64,000 nt of DNA from an uncultured Clostridia bacterium. GTDB taxonomy: Bacteria; Bacillota; Clostridia; Oscillospirales; Acutalibacteraceae. Positions 8,719 to 18,255 of the stretch are shown one piece after another. Below the pieces are notes generated by a model, which saw nothing but the letters and a program-made list of their open reading frames with translations, was not told the DNA's origin and did not search any database. Numbering within the stretch: position 1 is the stretch's first letter; each line of letters starts with the position of its first letter. The DNA lies in the NCBI GenBank assembly GCA_947585745.1, contig CANPXF010000013.1:1-64000 (forward strand). The letters run 5' to 3'. A program made the position numbers and the translations under genes.

Positions 8719-10918
8719 TTTCATTCTCCTGCAAAAAGTATTTAAGTCCGCTGTAGCGTTTGTTTTTTCTGTTGTTATTGACCATTTTTTCAATGTCATT
8801 TTTACTTCCGACAATAATCATCAGCCTTTTGGCCCTTGTTACGGCGGTATAGAGCAAATTGCGGTACAAAAGCATAGGCGCGCCGCCAAAGAGGGGCATT
8901 ACTACCGCCTCAAATTCGTTGCCTTGGCTTTTATGCACGGTTGTGGCGTATGCTAAGTCAAGGTCAACCGAAAAGTCAAAATCGTAGTTTGCGACCTTAT
9001 CGTCAAATCTGACGCTTATAATCCTCGAGCGCTTGTTTATCGTTTCTATTGTTCCAATTTCTCCGTTAAAAATTCCCTCTCCTGTTTCTCCGTCATCTTT
9101 AACCCATAGAAGGTCGTAGTTGTTGCGGATTTGCATAACCTTATCGCCCTCGCGCAAAATCCGTTTTCCGGCATTCAACTCATTTTTCTTATCGCTTTTT
9201 GGATTTACTTCCTGTTGCAATCGCGCGTTGAGCTCGATAACGCCTAAATCTCCCTTTCTGCCGGGAGCGAGGATTTGAATATCGTTGAAAATATTGTAAC
9301 CGTAGGCTTTAGGTAATCGTTTTGTGCATAGGTCTGTCACGGTTTTTCGGATTGAATCTTTGTTTTCAAAGTGCAAAAAGAAAAAGTCCTTGTCCTTTAC
9401 TTCAAGCTCGGGCATTTCGCCGTGGACAATTTTATGCGCGTTTGTTATGATAAGGCTTTCCATTGACTGGCGGAAAATTTCAGTTAGCTGAACAACGGGA
9501 ATCATCTCTGATGAAATTAAATCCTCAAGAATATTTCCCGCCCCGACTGACGGAAGCTGATTGCTGTCGCCCACTAAAATCAATCTGCAACCAAGCGGTA
9601 AAGCCCGCATAACGCTCTCAAAAAGCTGCGCGTCAACCATACTTACTTCGTCGATTATCAGCGCGTCGCATTTCAGCATATTTTTCTCGTTCTTTTTAAA
9701 TTCGGGAATATCGTTTTTATTCCAAGTGACCTCTAAAAGCCTGTGGATTGTTTTAGCCTCATCTCCCGTAACCTCGCTCATACGCTGTGCGGCTCTGCCT
9801 GTCGGAGCGCAGAGGAGTACCTTTTGTCCCTTGTTCTTCAGAATTTTTATTATCGCGTTTAGCGTTGTTGTTTTTCCTGTTCCGGGACCGCCCGTCAACA
9901 CTAAAAGTCCCCTTGACAAAGCCTGTGTAACAGCTTCTTTTTGCATATCTGCGTATTCAATATTATTGTAATCCTCAATTGCCTTGATGTGCTTATCTAT
10001 ATCTTGCATCCGAACCGCGGGAAACCGCATCATCATTTTAAGTCTTGTAGAAATATAGCTTTCGGATTTAAACATATCCTGCTCGAATATAAGCTCTTTT
10101 TCGTCTGCGAAGTAACGTATAAGCGAATTATCAGAAAGCATTTCCTCCAAAGCGTACTCGACCTTTTCGCGCTCGACCTGCAAAAATCCTGCCGTAGTTT
10201 TGCAAAGACTGTCCTGAGGCAGACAGGTGTGTCCGTTGCCTTTGTTGTGATTTAATACATACGCAAGTCCCGCGCGTATACGAAGCTTTTCGTCAAATTC
10301 TATTCCGAGTTTTACCGCTATAGTGTCCGCTTTCTCAAAGCTTATCCCGAAATCCGAGCCTATCAGAGAATACGGATTGCGCTCAATTTCCGAAATGGAG
10401 TGCGAGCCAAAGACTCTGTAAATTTTCACCGCGCTCGACGGAGAAATATCATATTTAGTCAGATAGAGCATAAGCTCTCTTATGCCTGTGTTTTCTCTTA
10501 GCTGTTTGCTTATATCTACTGCTTTTTTAAGTGAGATACCTTTAATTTTCGCAACTCTCTGAGGCTCGTTTTCAAGTACAGAAAGAGTGTTTGAGCCAAA
10601 TTCGCCGACTAAAGCTGACGCTGTCGCCGGACCTATACCCTTAATTGAGCCCGAACCTAAATAGCTTAAAATTCCCGCAATGTCCTTGGGCAGGCTTTTT
10701 TCATATGTAGATACAGAAAACTGCATTCCGTAATTTGCGTGAGGCTTTTTTACGCCGATAATTTTTACCTTTTCGCCGACGTTTACATCGGGCATAATTC
10801 CGACGGCGGTTGTTTCGTCCTCATCGTTAAGCTCGATTACCGTATAGCCGTTTTGCTCGTTTCTGTATATAATTGTTTCGACGGTAGCTGTAAGCTCAAG
10901 TAATTTGTTGTCCTGCAT
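8711..10918 (-). CDS. recD2: SF1B ATP-dependent DNA helicase RecD2 (RecD/TraA family)
   Basis: GGPGTGKTTTLNAI Walker A, DEVSMVDAQLFESVM, YATTVHKSQGNEFEAVVMP, TAVTRAKRLM. Confidence 0.95.
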   Translation of the reverse strand: MQDNKLLELTATVETIIYRNEQNGYTVIELNDEDETTAVGIMPDVNVGEKVKIIGVKKPHANYGMQFSVSTYEKSLPKDIAGILSYLGSGSIKGIGPATASALVGEFGSNTLSVLENEPQRVAKIKGISLKKAVDISKQLRENTGIRELMLYLTKYDISPSSAVKIYRVFGSHSISEIERNPYSLIGSDFGISFEKADTIAVKLGIEFDEKLRIRAGLAYVLNHNKGNGHTCLPQDSLCKTTAGFLQVEREKVEYALEEMLSDNSLIRYFADEKELIFEQDMFKSESYISTRLKMMMRFPAVRMQDIDKHIKAIEDYNNIEYADMQKEAVTQALSRGLLVLTGGPGTGKTTTLNAIIKILKNKGQKVLLCAPTGRAAQRMSEVTGDEAKTIHRLLEVTWNKNDIPEFKKNEKNMLKCDALIIDEVSMVDAQLFESVMRALPLGCRLILVGDSNQLPSVGAGNILEDLISSEMIPVVQLTEIFRQSMESLIITNAHKIVHGEMPELEVKDKDFFFLHFENKDSIRKTVTDLCTKRLPKAYGYNIFNDIQILAPGRKGDLGVIELNARLQQEVNPKSDKKNELNAGKRILREGDKVMQIRNNYDLLWVKDDGETGEGIFNGEIGTIETINKRSRIISVRFDDKVANYDFDFSVDLDLAYATTVHKSQGNEFEAVVMPLFGGAPMLLYRNLLYTAVTRAKRLMIIVGSKNDIEKMVNNNRKNKRYSGLKYFLQENENE

Positions 10919-11035
10919 AAAATGCTCCTGAAAATTATATTGTTATTTTATTGCTCTGATATTGATAAAAAAATTTTTTTATTATATAATTGTAATGTTA
11001 GTTATAATTGTACACTTGTACGGAGGTAAAAAATT

Positions 11036-11737
11036 ATGGAATTTTTTGCGAATGAGGGTAAAAATGTTGAAATTACCGTAAACGGCACGACATATATGCG
11101 CCACGCTATAAAAACTCATTTTGTAAAGCAGGGCGAAAGCTATATTGATATTTTTAAAAAGTATGTTTCTCCGATTTATGAGGATGGCGACATAGTTTCG
11201 TCAAGCGAGAAAATTATCGCGCTTTGTCAGGGCAGAGTAGTCCGCCGTGATGAATTGAAGGTGGGTTTTTGGGCAAAAATTCTGTCAAAATTCGCTTCTC
11301 ACCCCGGCGACGCGGGAATAGGCGTCGGCGAGGCTATAAAGATGCAGTACGCGATAAAGAAAGCCGGACTTTTAAAAGTTCTTTGGGCAAGCTTTGCGGG
11401 CGGAGTGTGTAAGCTTTTCGGCAAAAAAGGCGTATTCTATGAAATTGTCGGACAGGACGTTGCGGGCCTTGACGGCTTTTACGGCAAGGTTTGGGAGGAA
11501 TACGGCGATATAGGTATTGAAAATCCCGAAAATCCGTCGGGCGTTTGCGATGAGGTAAAGGAAAAGCTCGGTATAAGTCTTATGATTGTTGACGCAAACG
11601 ATTTAGGTCAGGAGGTTTTAGGATATTCGTCCGACATTAACCTCTCCGAGGAGGAGCTCCACGGACTTATTTCCGATAATCCCTGCGGACAGGGACAACA
11701 GCAAACTCCGATTATATTAATAAGAAAAAAATCTTAA
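11036..11737 (+). CDS. Coenzyme F420-0:L-glutamate ligase (CofE)-like domain protein
   Basis: MRHAIKTHFVKQGESYIDIFKKYVSPIYEDGDIVSSSEKIIALCQGR...IMIVDANDLGQEVLG, CofE-like fold pattern. Confidence 0.75.
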   Translation: MEFFANEGKNVEITVNGTTYMRHAIKTHFVKQGESYIDIFKKYVSPIYEDGDIVSSSEKIIALCQGRVVRRDELKVGFWAKILSKFASHPGDAGIGVGEAIKMQYAIKKAGLLKVLWASFAGGVCKLFGKKGVFYEIVGQDVAGLDGFYGKVWEEYGDIGIENPENPSGVCDEVKEKLGISLMIVDANDLGQEVLGYSSDINLSEEELHGLISDNPCGQGQQQTPIILIRKKS

Positions 11738-11829
11738 CTATCTTTTTTTATTATACTACAATTTTTAATATAAGTAAATTAAATAACATATCAGGGTATT
11801 AATAATTATTTAAAATTTTATAAAAATTA

Positions 11830-11878
11830 GGTCGGGCAGACAGTACGATGATTAAACACCGTTGTCGCCCGACCTTTT
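11830..11878 (+). terminator. Hairpin terminator GGTCGGGC...GCCCGACC-TTTT
   Basis: Inverted repeat followed by T-run. Confidence 0.6.
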
Positions 11879-11947
11879 GCGTCACGAGAAATTTCATATC
11901 AATTTTAAAAATTATACATTTTCAGCCGAATAAAAAGGAGTATGAAT

Positions 11948-12298
11948 TTAGTTTATATTTTCGATTCTCTCGTGCATTTGCTCTTTTGTGTAGATTTCCA
12001 TAAAAGGATATTCGTTGCATACAAGTCTGCACAGATGTTTTGTTTCGTTATCCATATTGCAGTCAAGACATATCACCTTATCGGGAGCAAATCGTCCCAT
12101 CCACATAACCTTCCACGCGGCGTTTCTTAAAAGGTATTCAGCGTTCTCCTGATGCTTGCATATCGGTTCTATAAGTATTATTTCCTTTTCATCTCTTGAT
12201 TTTGAAACTGCCTGCACTATTCCGCGGCATACCTGACAAACTCCGATTACCGCGAAAAAAATAAGTACGCATAAGCTGAAATATACCATAATTATCAC
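11948..12298 (-). CDS. Hypothetical protein with N-terminal TM segment and Cys-containing domain
   Basis: MIIMVYFSLCVLIFFAVIGVCQVCRGIV... intact ORF. Confidence 0.6.
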   Translation of the reverse strand: MIIMVYFSLCVLIFFAVIGVCQVCRGIVQAVSKSRDEKEIILIEPICKHQENAEYLLRNAAWKVMWMGRFAPDKVICLDCNMDNETKHLCRLVCNEYPFMEIYTKEQMHERIENIN

Positions 12299-12380
12299 CC
12301 GTAATATTTTATTTTTTTAAAAATTTTTTGTGAGTATATTTTCGCGCTTTGAGGAGAAAATAATTTCAGAGGTGATAAAA

Positions 12381-12557
12381 ATGGTTGATAATTCATACGC
12401 TAACGAGAGTATCCGCTGTACCGTTACGAGCTGTAAGTATCACAACTGTGACAAGGACTACTGTTCTCTCGGAAGTATTATGGTAGGCACTCACGAGTCA
12501 GAGCCGAAAGAATGCAAGTGCGTTGACTGCGAAAGCTTTGAGTCGTGCGAATGTTAA
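12381..12557 (+). CDS. DUF1540 domain-containing small Cys-rich protein
   Basis: MVDNSYANESIRCTVTSCKYHNCDKDYCSLGSIMVGTHESEPKECKCVDCESFESC. Confidence 0.88.
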   Translation: MVDNSYANESIRCTVTSCKYHNCDKDYCSLGSIMVGTHESEPKECKCVDCESFESCEC

Positions 12558-12575
12558 ATGCCTGATAAACAAAAG

Positions 12576-12617
12576 GTCGGGAAACTACGGCGTTTAACCT
12601 TGCCGTAGTTTCCCGAC
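12576..12617. terminator. Bidirectional terminator, 16-bp perfect stem
   Basis: GTCGGGAAACTACGGC / GCCGTAGTTTCCCGAC between convergent genes. Confidence 0.85.
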
Positions 12618-12624
12618 TGAATTT

Positions 12625-13317
12625 TTAAAGCCTGTTCATTTTTGCGACCTGTCTGCCTCTTTTGTACCTGTAAAGTATATTTTCCGCCCATTCACGGTCA
12701 ATTCTGATAAAGCCCTTTAGTTTTTTATCTTTTACGGCAAGCTCGTTTACGACGCTTACTGACTTTCCGTAAATTTCAAGTCTTGCGCTTTGAACATAAG
12801 GTTGTTTTTCTTCTCCTATGAAAAACGTAAATCCCATAGTGTTGTTTTCACTGTTATACATTGAGAGGTAACCCTCTTTGACCTCTTTAAGATTGTTTTT
12901 CTTTGCGACTATTTTTGAAATAGCAAGCTTAGTCAGCTCGACCGACATATCGTCAAGACCGCTTTCAAAAATAAAAATCTTCTCTTTAAACGTATTAAAA
13001 TCTGGAACGATGCGCTTATTAATATGTTTAAGATTTTTAAATTCCTCCTCAAGCGCTTTGTCCGCCAATTGAAAGTGGTCAATTCTCGGAATAAGGTATA
13101 TCATAAAGCGGTTTTTCATATCGTTGTATAGGACGGGATAGGTCAGTCTTGCGATATATCCGCACGAGGAGCATTTCCATTTAAAAAGACTTTCGTCCAT
13201 AGTCTTTTCTCTAAGCTCCTTTTGATTGGTAACGTTTATGCTTGTATATAGCTTTGCCTCTGTGGTTTCATTGCATTTTGGACATACTATTCTTTTTTTT
13301 ATTATGTTTGTTGCCAT
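12625..13317 (-). CDS. CpXC domain-containing protein
   Basis: CPKCNETTEAKLYTSINVTNQ...FKWKCSSCGYIARLTYPVLY. Confidence 0.8.
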   Translation of the reverse strand: MATNIIKKRIVCPKCNETTEAKLYTSINVTNQKELREKTMDESLFKWKCSSCGYIARLTYPVLYNDMKNRFMIYLIPRIDHFQLADKALEEEFKNLKHINKRIVPDFNTFKEKIFIFESGLDDMSVELTKLAISKIVAKKNNLKEVKEGYLSMYNSENNTMGFTFFIGEEKQPYVQSARLEIYGKSVSVVNELAVKDKKLKGFIRIDREWAENILYRYKRGRQVAKMNRL

Positions 13318-13446
13318 TCGTAAAACCCCATTTCAATTTAATTATAACAATTAGTTGAAAAATGGGCAAGTAAATTTTAAAAAAACATTGATTTATTGTC
13401 GATTTTCTGTCATAATATAAATGTAGAAAATAAAAAGGAGATTATT

Positions 13447-13944
13447 ATGGCTTTTTTAGATTCAGTTAAAAACGGTTTTACAAGCGCGGTTGATACGGTT
13501 TCGAGCGTGACGCAAACAATAGTTGAGAAAAACCGTCAGAACGCTCAGCTTAACCGCCTCCGCACTATTATGAAAAACGAGTGTGAAATGATTAACCGTG
13601 CGTACATTACTCTCGGTAAAAAGTATTATGATAATAAGGTGAACGGCAGGAGCGAGGCTTGTGAAAACGAACAGGAGCTTTTTAATATTATCGAAACATC
13701 AAGAGCTCATATAAAAAAGGCAAGAGAGCGTTACCTCCAAATTATTGAGAGCCAGACAGTTGAAATCACCAAAAAATACAACATAGAGGATTTGGAGGAC
13801 ATTACCGTAGCTTGTTCCAACGAGGACGAATACGAGGCTTCTCCGTTTATTTCCGATGATGAAATTGACATTACTCCCGAAACAGCGGATAAAACTGCTC
13901 AGGAGGAAGAAATTGAAGAAGTTGCTTCTGACGACAGCTTTTGA
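13447..13944 (+). CDS. Hypothetical coiled-coil protein with acidic tail
   Basis: Intact ORF MAFLDSVKNGFTSAVDTVSSVTQ..., SD (AGGAG) upstream of internal Met. Confidence 0.65.
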   Translation: MAFLDSVKNGFTSAVDTVSSVTQTIVEKNRQNAQLNRLRTIMKNECEMINRAYITLGKKYYDNKVNGRSEACENEQELFNIIETSRAHIKKARERYLQIIESQTVEITKKYNIEDLEDITVACSNEDEYEASPFISDDEIDITPETADKTAQEEEIEEVASDDSF

Positions 13945-13990
13945 TTGAATTTTTCGGTTAGAGCGGTTTTCTATTTGAAATATAATCTGT

Positions 13991-14037
13991 AAAATGCTTA
14001 CGTTTTTTCTTATTTTTGAAAAAACGTAGGCATTTTT
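13991..14037 (+). terminator. Rho-independent terminator
   Basis: AAATGCTTACGTTTTTTC / GAAAAAACGTAGGCATTT + T-run. Confidence 0.8.
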
Positions 14038-14228
14038 TAGTGTGCCGAGAGAAAGCAAATAAAAAATAACAGGCTATTATTCTGATAATTTAGTGACTTT
14101 ATACAAAATATTGTGTATAACAATCACAACTAAATGTATTGTTTCTTAAAAGAATTATAAAATTTTACCAAAAGTTTTTTCCTTATTTTGGCAAAGTTGT
14201 TTAAAGTCCCGTAAATACTGAATTATTA

Positions 14229-14257
14229 TTGACACAGTTGTTCTATTTTGATAGAAT
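14229..14257 (+). promoter_or_regulatory. Sigma-A type promoter for 14312 gene
   Basis: TTGACA - 17 nt - TAGAAT. Confidence 0.75.
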
Positions 14258-14311
14258 GTACGCTGTTGTTTTGGTCGAATGCTAAGAAATTCAGTTGAAT
14301 AAGGAGACTTT

Positions 14312-15169
14312 ATGAAGAAATCGAAAATTATAATATCCGCTTTAGCGGCGCTCGCTGTTGTTTCATCGTCAACTGTTGGGGCTATGGCGGCGCAAACTAC
14401 AGGCGTTATACGTTCGGGAGTAAGCTTTGCTCCGAAGGATTTTTCGCTGAAGGTTTCAATCGACAAGAATAAAATAGTTAAAAGCTCCGGCAAGCAGTTT
14501 AAGCTTAACGCAAAAACCAATGACGACAGCTATGACGTTACCTATTACAGCAGTGATTTAAAGGTTGCGTCCGTGACGAGCGGAGGAATTGTTCGTTTAA
14601 GAAAAAAGGGAAAAGCTAAAATTGTCGCCGAGTGTAACGGTGTGAAAAAGGTTTGCGCCGTTGAGGTGAAAAAGCCAAAGAAAAGAACCGTTGATAAAGA
14701 AAGCGAAAATAAGACTGCGGGCAAGCTTGAACTTAACGAAAAGACAATGACGAAAATCGCGTCAGGTATAGGCTGGCAGACTCAGCACGCGTACCCCTCG
14801 TCAACCATAATGTGCAGTGCGTATTCATTCGCTTACGCCTATTATCAGGTAACGGGAATAATGAAACCCGCAGGCTGTTTCTGGACATCGGGCGGCTGTA
14901 ACTGGGCAGGCGGAACATACCATCGTTACTCATCATCGAGCGAAATGCTGAGCGCGATTAAAGCTCAAATCGACAGCGGTAAAGCGTGCGTAGGATATTT
15001 AAGCACGGGCTCGTCATCAACTCATTATGTGACATTCTACGGTTATACGGGGAGCGGAGCGAATTTAAGCGATTACAAAATCCTTGACCCGTGGGACGGT
15101 AACCTTACTACGGGCGCAGGCTACGGCTACTGCAGTGCGGGATACCACGTGGTAACGGTAAATACATAA
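14312..15169 (+). CDS. Secreted protein: Ig-like (Big_2-type) domain plus C39-like cysteine peptidase domain
   Basis: Signal peptide; YYSSDLKVASVTSGGIVRLRKKGKAKIVAECNGV; C39-like Cys (SSTIMCSAYSFAYAYY), His (STHYVTFYGYTG), Asp (YKILDPWDG). Confidence 0.82.
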   Translation: MKKSKIIISALAALAVVSSSTVGAMAAQTTGVIRSGVSFAPKDFSLKVSIDKNKIVKSSGKQFKLNAKTNDDSYDVTYYSSDLKVASVTSGGIVRLRKKGKAKIVAECNGVKKVCAVEVKKPKKRTVDKESENKTAGKLELNEKTMTKIASGIGWQTQHAYPSSTIMCSAYSFAYAYYQVTGIMKPAGCFWTSGGCNWAGGTYHRYSSSSEMLSAIKAQIDSGKACVGYLSTGSSSTHYVTFYGYTGSGANLSDYKILDPWDGNLTTGAGYGYCSAGYHVVTVNT

Positions 15170-15176
15170 TAAAAAA

Positions 15177-15207
15177 GGTTGTTGTTTACTAATACAACAG
15201 CCTTTTT
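15177..15207 (+). terminator. Rho-independent terminator
   Basis: GGTTGTTGT / ACAACAGCC + TTTTTC. Confidence 0.75.
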
Positions 15208-15286
15208 CTTATACAAAAAATCAGCCGAGCGTCAAAGGAAAAATCCTATGCCTGCCCGACTGAATTTCTTTAAGTCAAAATTTAAT

Positions 15287-15415
15287 TTAGAGATAAGGTC
15301 CTATATCCTCGCTCTCAACAGGAATAGACGGATTCGGCTCTTCCTGTGATGTTAAAAGAGTTTCCTCAATCTCATACTCGATTTTCTCAATATCAGGGGA
15401 AATATATTTTTTCAT
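15287..15415 (-). CDS. Small 42-aa acidic peptide, unknown function
   Basis: Minus-strand ORF MKKYISPDIEKIEYEIEETLLTSQEEPNPSIPVESEDIGPYL* with GAGGTG SD 8 nt upstream and hairpin downstream (about 15222..15263); below the ORF-track cut-off. Confidence 0.6.
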   Translation of the reverse strand: MKKYISPDIEKIEYEIEETLLTSQEEPNPSIPVESEDIGPYL

Positions 15416-15545
15416 TGCTTTCACCTCGCTGTTTTACACAAAAATTTTATCACTTTTATAATTATTTTTCAAGTGCAATTTATTTTTTCTGCTTTTTTAC
15501 TAAACAGGAAAAAAGCATCTCAAGCCAAAGCGTCATTTTCTACAA

Positions 15546-17243
15546 TCAATTTCTTTTTTTGTCAATATTATTCTTTATTATATCAAATGTAACCCCGTAT
15601 TTGTCTGCAATATCTTTAGCGTAGCTTACCCCCTGAGGAGGAGCAAGGCTCACCTTAAAGCTTCGTTTTCCCTGTGAAATTCCCGTAATCATACTCGCGA
15701 CCCTGCTGTCGCCCTCCGTGTTGTTGTTAATTTCTTCAATGTTTCTCGCAAGCTCGTGCATATGCGTATTAAAAATCGCTCTCGTTCCAAGGTACCTCAT
15801 CGCTTTAACAACGTCTTTCGCGATAAAAAGTCCCTCCGCGACATTTGTAGTCGCAAGACTTTCGTTTAAAAGGAGCAGACTTCTGCTTGTTGCTTTGGTA
15901 AAAATATCCGATAGCCTTTTACTTTCTTCTCCGAGCCTGCCGAGGTCTACCGTGTCGTTTTCATCGGCGGGGAAGTGGGTGTAAATATTATCGCAGGGAC
16001 TTATAACCGCCGAAAAGGCAGGTACATAAATTCCCCATTGCGCCATAAGCATCGCAAGTCCTACAGCCTGCGTAATTATAGTTTTACCTCCGCGGTTCGG
16101 TCCTGTGAGAATATAAATTCTTCTGTCGTCATTGAAGTCAAATTCATTTGTGACTATATCTATATTGTCGCCCTGAACATTTTTTATGGCAAGCTTAATG
16201 TTATATATTTCCTTAAAAGAACAATAACGCTTATCGGAATTTACAATTTCCGCCTTGCACATAGGCATACCCGAAGCTGTAATTTTGTCCGCAAGCTCCG
16301 CCCAGCGAATGTAAAAAATTATTTCGGGCATAAGGTTTATAAGCGCGTAACCGCTGATGTTGACATATTTTCTAAGCGTAGATTTAATGTCCTTGACCGT
16401 ACGCTTTAAAATATCGGTAACACTCTTTTTAAGAGCGTCCGAAAGCGGGTCGGCGCCCGTTATATCGTTGGTTTCAATATGAACATTGTGGGTTGCGCTC
16501 TGCTGAATACTTCCGATTATAATGTTTGAGGTGTTCGGATTTGACGGGTGGAAGTTTTTAATGTTGCTTACGTCCGTACCGTGATGAAGGTCGTCTTTGC
16601 TGTCTGTAAAGCGCAAAAAGTGTTTCATAAGACCGCTCTTGCCGAATTCGGTATCATTTAAAGACAGCACGCCTGCGTTTTTAGGACGCAAAAGTCCGTC
16701 AAGATTAACGCCTATTGTAATGCTCTTGAGTTTTTGCGCTTTCTTAAAGGTTTCATCAATATCTTTTTTAAGCTCGGGAAAACCGCTGTCGTTATAGATG
16801 TTTGTTACCATTTCTCTCAGCGTTGTCATTCCGTCTGATTTTACATCGAGGTTTTCGAGAACATTTTTAATACGGGTGATACAGCTTACATATTCGTCAA
16901 TTTCTCTCAGCCTGTTAATAAGCATCCAAAGCGACGACGCGTCCTGGTCCTTTTGAAATCTCTCAATTTCTCTTAAATCAGCGAGCTTTACAACAAGGTC
17001 GCTCAATTCTTCTCTAAGTCTTGGAAATTTAAGAAAATCGTCAAAAATATCGCGCCTGTAGCTGATAGTTTCCTCGTCGTCTGTAACCTTAATCATAATA
17101 TTTTTAAGCAAATTTTTTTCGTAGTTATCCTCCGTCAGAGCGTCGCAGAGAAAATCAATTGAAAGGTCGTTTACTGCCTCGTCGGTCAGAGTGTTTTGTT
17201 TTCTCTCGCTGTTTTGCGGAAATAATAGGCTGAAATCCTGCAT
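15546..17243 (-). CDS. Divergent MutS-related ATPase (core/lever plus ATPase domain, no mismatch-recognition domain)
   Basis: TGPNRGGKT Walker A; LLLLNESLATTNVAEG; FNTHMHELA; MutS C-terminal ATPase layout. Confidence 0.82.
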   Translation of the reverse strand: MQDFSLLFPQNSERKQNTLTDEAVNDLSIDFLCDALTEDNYEKNLLKNIMIKVTDDEETISYRRDIFDDFLKFPRLREELSDLVVKLADLREIERFQKDQDASSLWMLINRLREIDEYVSCITRIKNVLENLDVKSDGMTTLREMVTNIYNDSGFPELKKDIDETFKKAQKLKSITIGVNLDGLLRPKNAGVLSLNDTEFGKSGLMKHFLRFTDSKDDLHHGTDVSNIKNFHPSNPNTSNIIIGSIQQSATHNVHIETNDITGADPLSDALKKSVTDILKRTVKDIKSTLRKYVNISGYALINLMPEIIFYIRWAELADKITASGMPMCKAEIVNSDKRYCSFKEIYNIKLAIKNVQGDNIDIVTNEFDFNDDRRIYILTGPNRGGKTIITQAVGLAMLMAQWGIYVPAFSAVISPCDNIYTHFPADENDTVDLGRLGEESKRLSDIFTKATSRSLLLLNESLATTNVAEGLFIAKDVVKAMRYLGTRAIFNTHMHELARNIEEINNNTEGDSRVASMITGISQGKRSFKVSLAPPQGVSYAKDIADKYGVTFDIIKNNIDKKRN

Positions 17244-17352
17244 ATTCTCACCTCATCTAAATAGTACCACAATAATGCTTTAGCGACAAGTTTATTTTAA
17301 AAATATCTATCTTTTTTTATATGATTGTGCTAAAATAGAAAAGGTGATAAAA

Positions 17353-17577
17353 ATGGACGATATGATTAAAAGAATAAACGAGCTTGCGAAAAAGAAAAGA
17401 GAACACGGGCTTACCGAAGAAGAGCAGGCTGAACAGAAGGAATTATATAAAAAATACCTTAAAAACTTTCGCAATAATATGGAGAAACAACTTGATAATA
17501 CAGATGTAGAATTTCCTGACGGTCGGGTTCTTCCGTTTAAAGAAGCCGTAAAAAATAAAGATAAAAATAATTTATAA
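17353..17577 (+). CDS. DUF896 family protein (UPF0291/YnzC-like)
   Basis: MIKRINELAKKKREHGLTEEEQAEQKELYKKYLKNFRNNMEKQLDN. Confidence 0.92.
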   Translation: MDDMIKRINELAKKKREHGLTEEEQAEQKELYKKYLKNFRNNMEKQLDNTDVEFPDGRVLPFKEAVKNKDKNNL

Positions 17578-17615
17578 TAAAAACCGTAACCCATTTATTA
17601 AAAGTGTAAATACAA

Positions 17616-17646
17616 AACCTGACACTTAGAAAGTGTCAGGTTTTTG
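17616..17646. terminator. Terminator between convergent genes
   Basis: AACCTGACACT / AGTGTCAGGTT + T-run. Confidence 0.8.
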
Positions 17647-17648
17647 TT

Positions 17649-18107
17649 TTATTTTATTTTATCAAGCTCTGTTTTTAGCCTTTCTTTCATTTCCGAAAGC
17701 TCTTTATCGATAGGTCGGTTAACATCGTCATACATTTTTTCCATAGGATACCACCAAACAGGTCCCTTGCCGTTATTTCCGTAGCCGTTTAGGTCGCCGT
17801 CTGTTCTCGGGAAAAGATGCCAGTGAAGATGTGATTCTCCGTTTCCGAGAAGCTCGCAGTTCATTTTATCTGCGCCGAACGCTTTTGAAACTGCCTCAGC
17901 CACAATCGACATTTCCTCTAAAAACTCAATTTTGGTTTTTTTGTCCAATTCAAAAAGTTCGTTTTTATGTTCTTTATATAAATAAAGCGTGTAGCCCTTA
18001 AAATGCTGATGATCACCTATTACAACGTATCCCGTATTAAGCTCTTTAACGAAGTATGGGTTTCTTCCGCTTTTTATCATTTCAATTCTTTCGCATATAA
18101 AACACAT
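17649..18107 (-). CDS. HIT family protein
   Basis: CFICERI...HLHWHLFPR histidine triad. Confidence 0.92.
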   Translation of the reverse strand: MCFICERIEMIKSGRNPYFVKELNTGYVVIGDHQHFKGYTLYLYKEHKNELFELDKKTKIEFLEEMSIVAEAVSKAFGADKMNCELLGNGESHLHWHLFPRTDGDLNGYGNNGKGPVWWYPMEKMYDDVNRPIDKELSEMKERLKTELDKIK

Positions 18108-18111
18108 ATTT

Positions 18112-18216
18112 CTATTTCCTTTTATTCATTTTGTATATAGCAAGCGCGAGCTTTATTATCCCGGGAATCAGCACGACAATTCCTATTATAAGGCAGATTC
18201 CGCCAACGTCACTCAT
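18112..18216 (-). CDS. Small 34-aa single-TM membrane peptide
   Basis: MSDVGGICLIIGIVVLIPGIIKLALAIYKMNKRK* with AAAGG upstream; lies just upstream of the HIT gene, same strand. Confidence 0.5.
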   Translation of the reverse strand: MSDVGGICLIIGIVVLIPGIIKLALAIYKMNKRK

Positions 18217-18255
18217 TTTTGTAAAACCTTTCGATAGATAAGAGTTTTTTATAAG

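Noticed and set aside
8588-8956. Plus-strand ORFs antisense to comF/recD2 (e.g. 8588..8956, 9561..9971, 9941..10255)
   Set aside because: Antisense shadows of strongly supported genes on the opposite strand.
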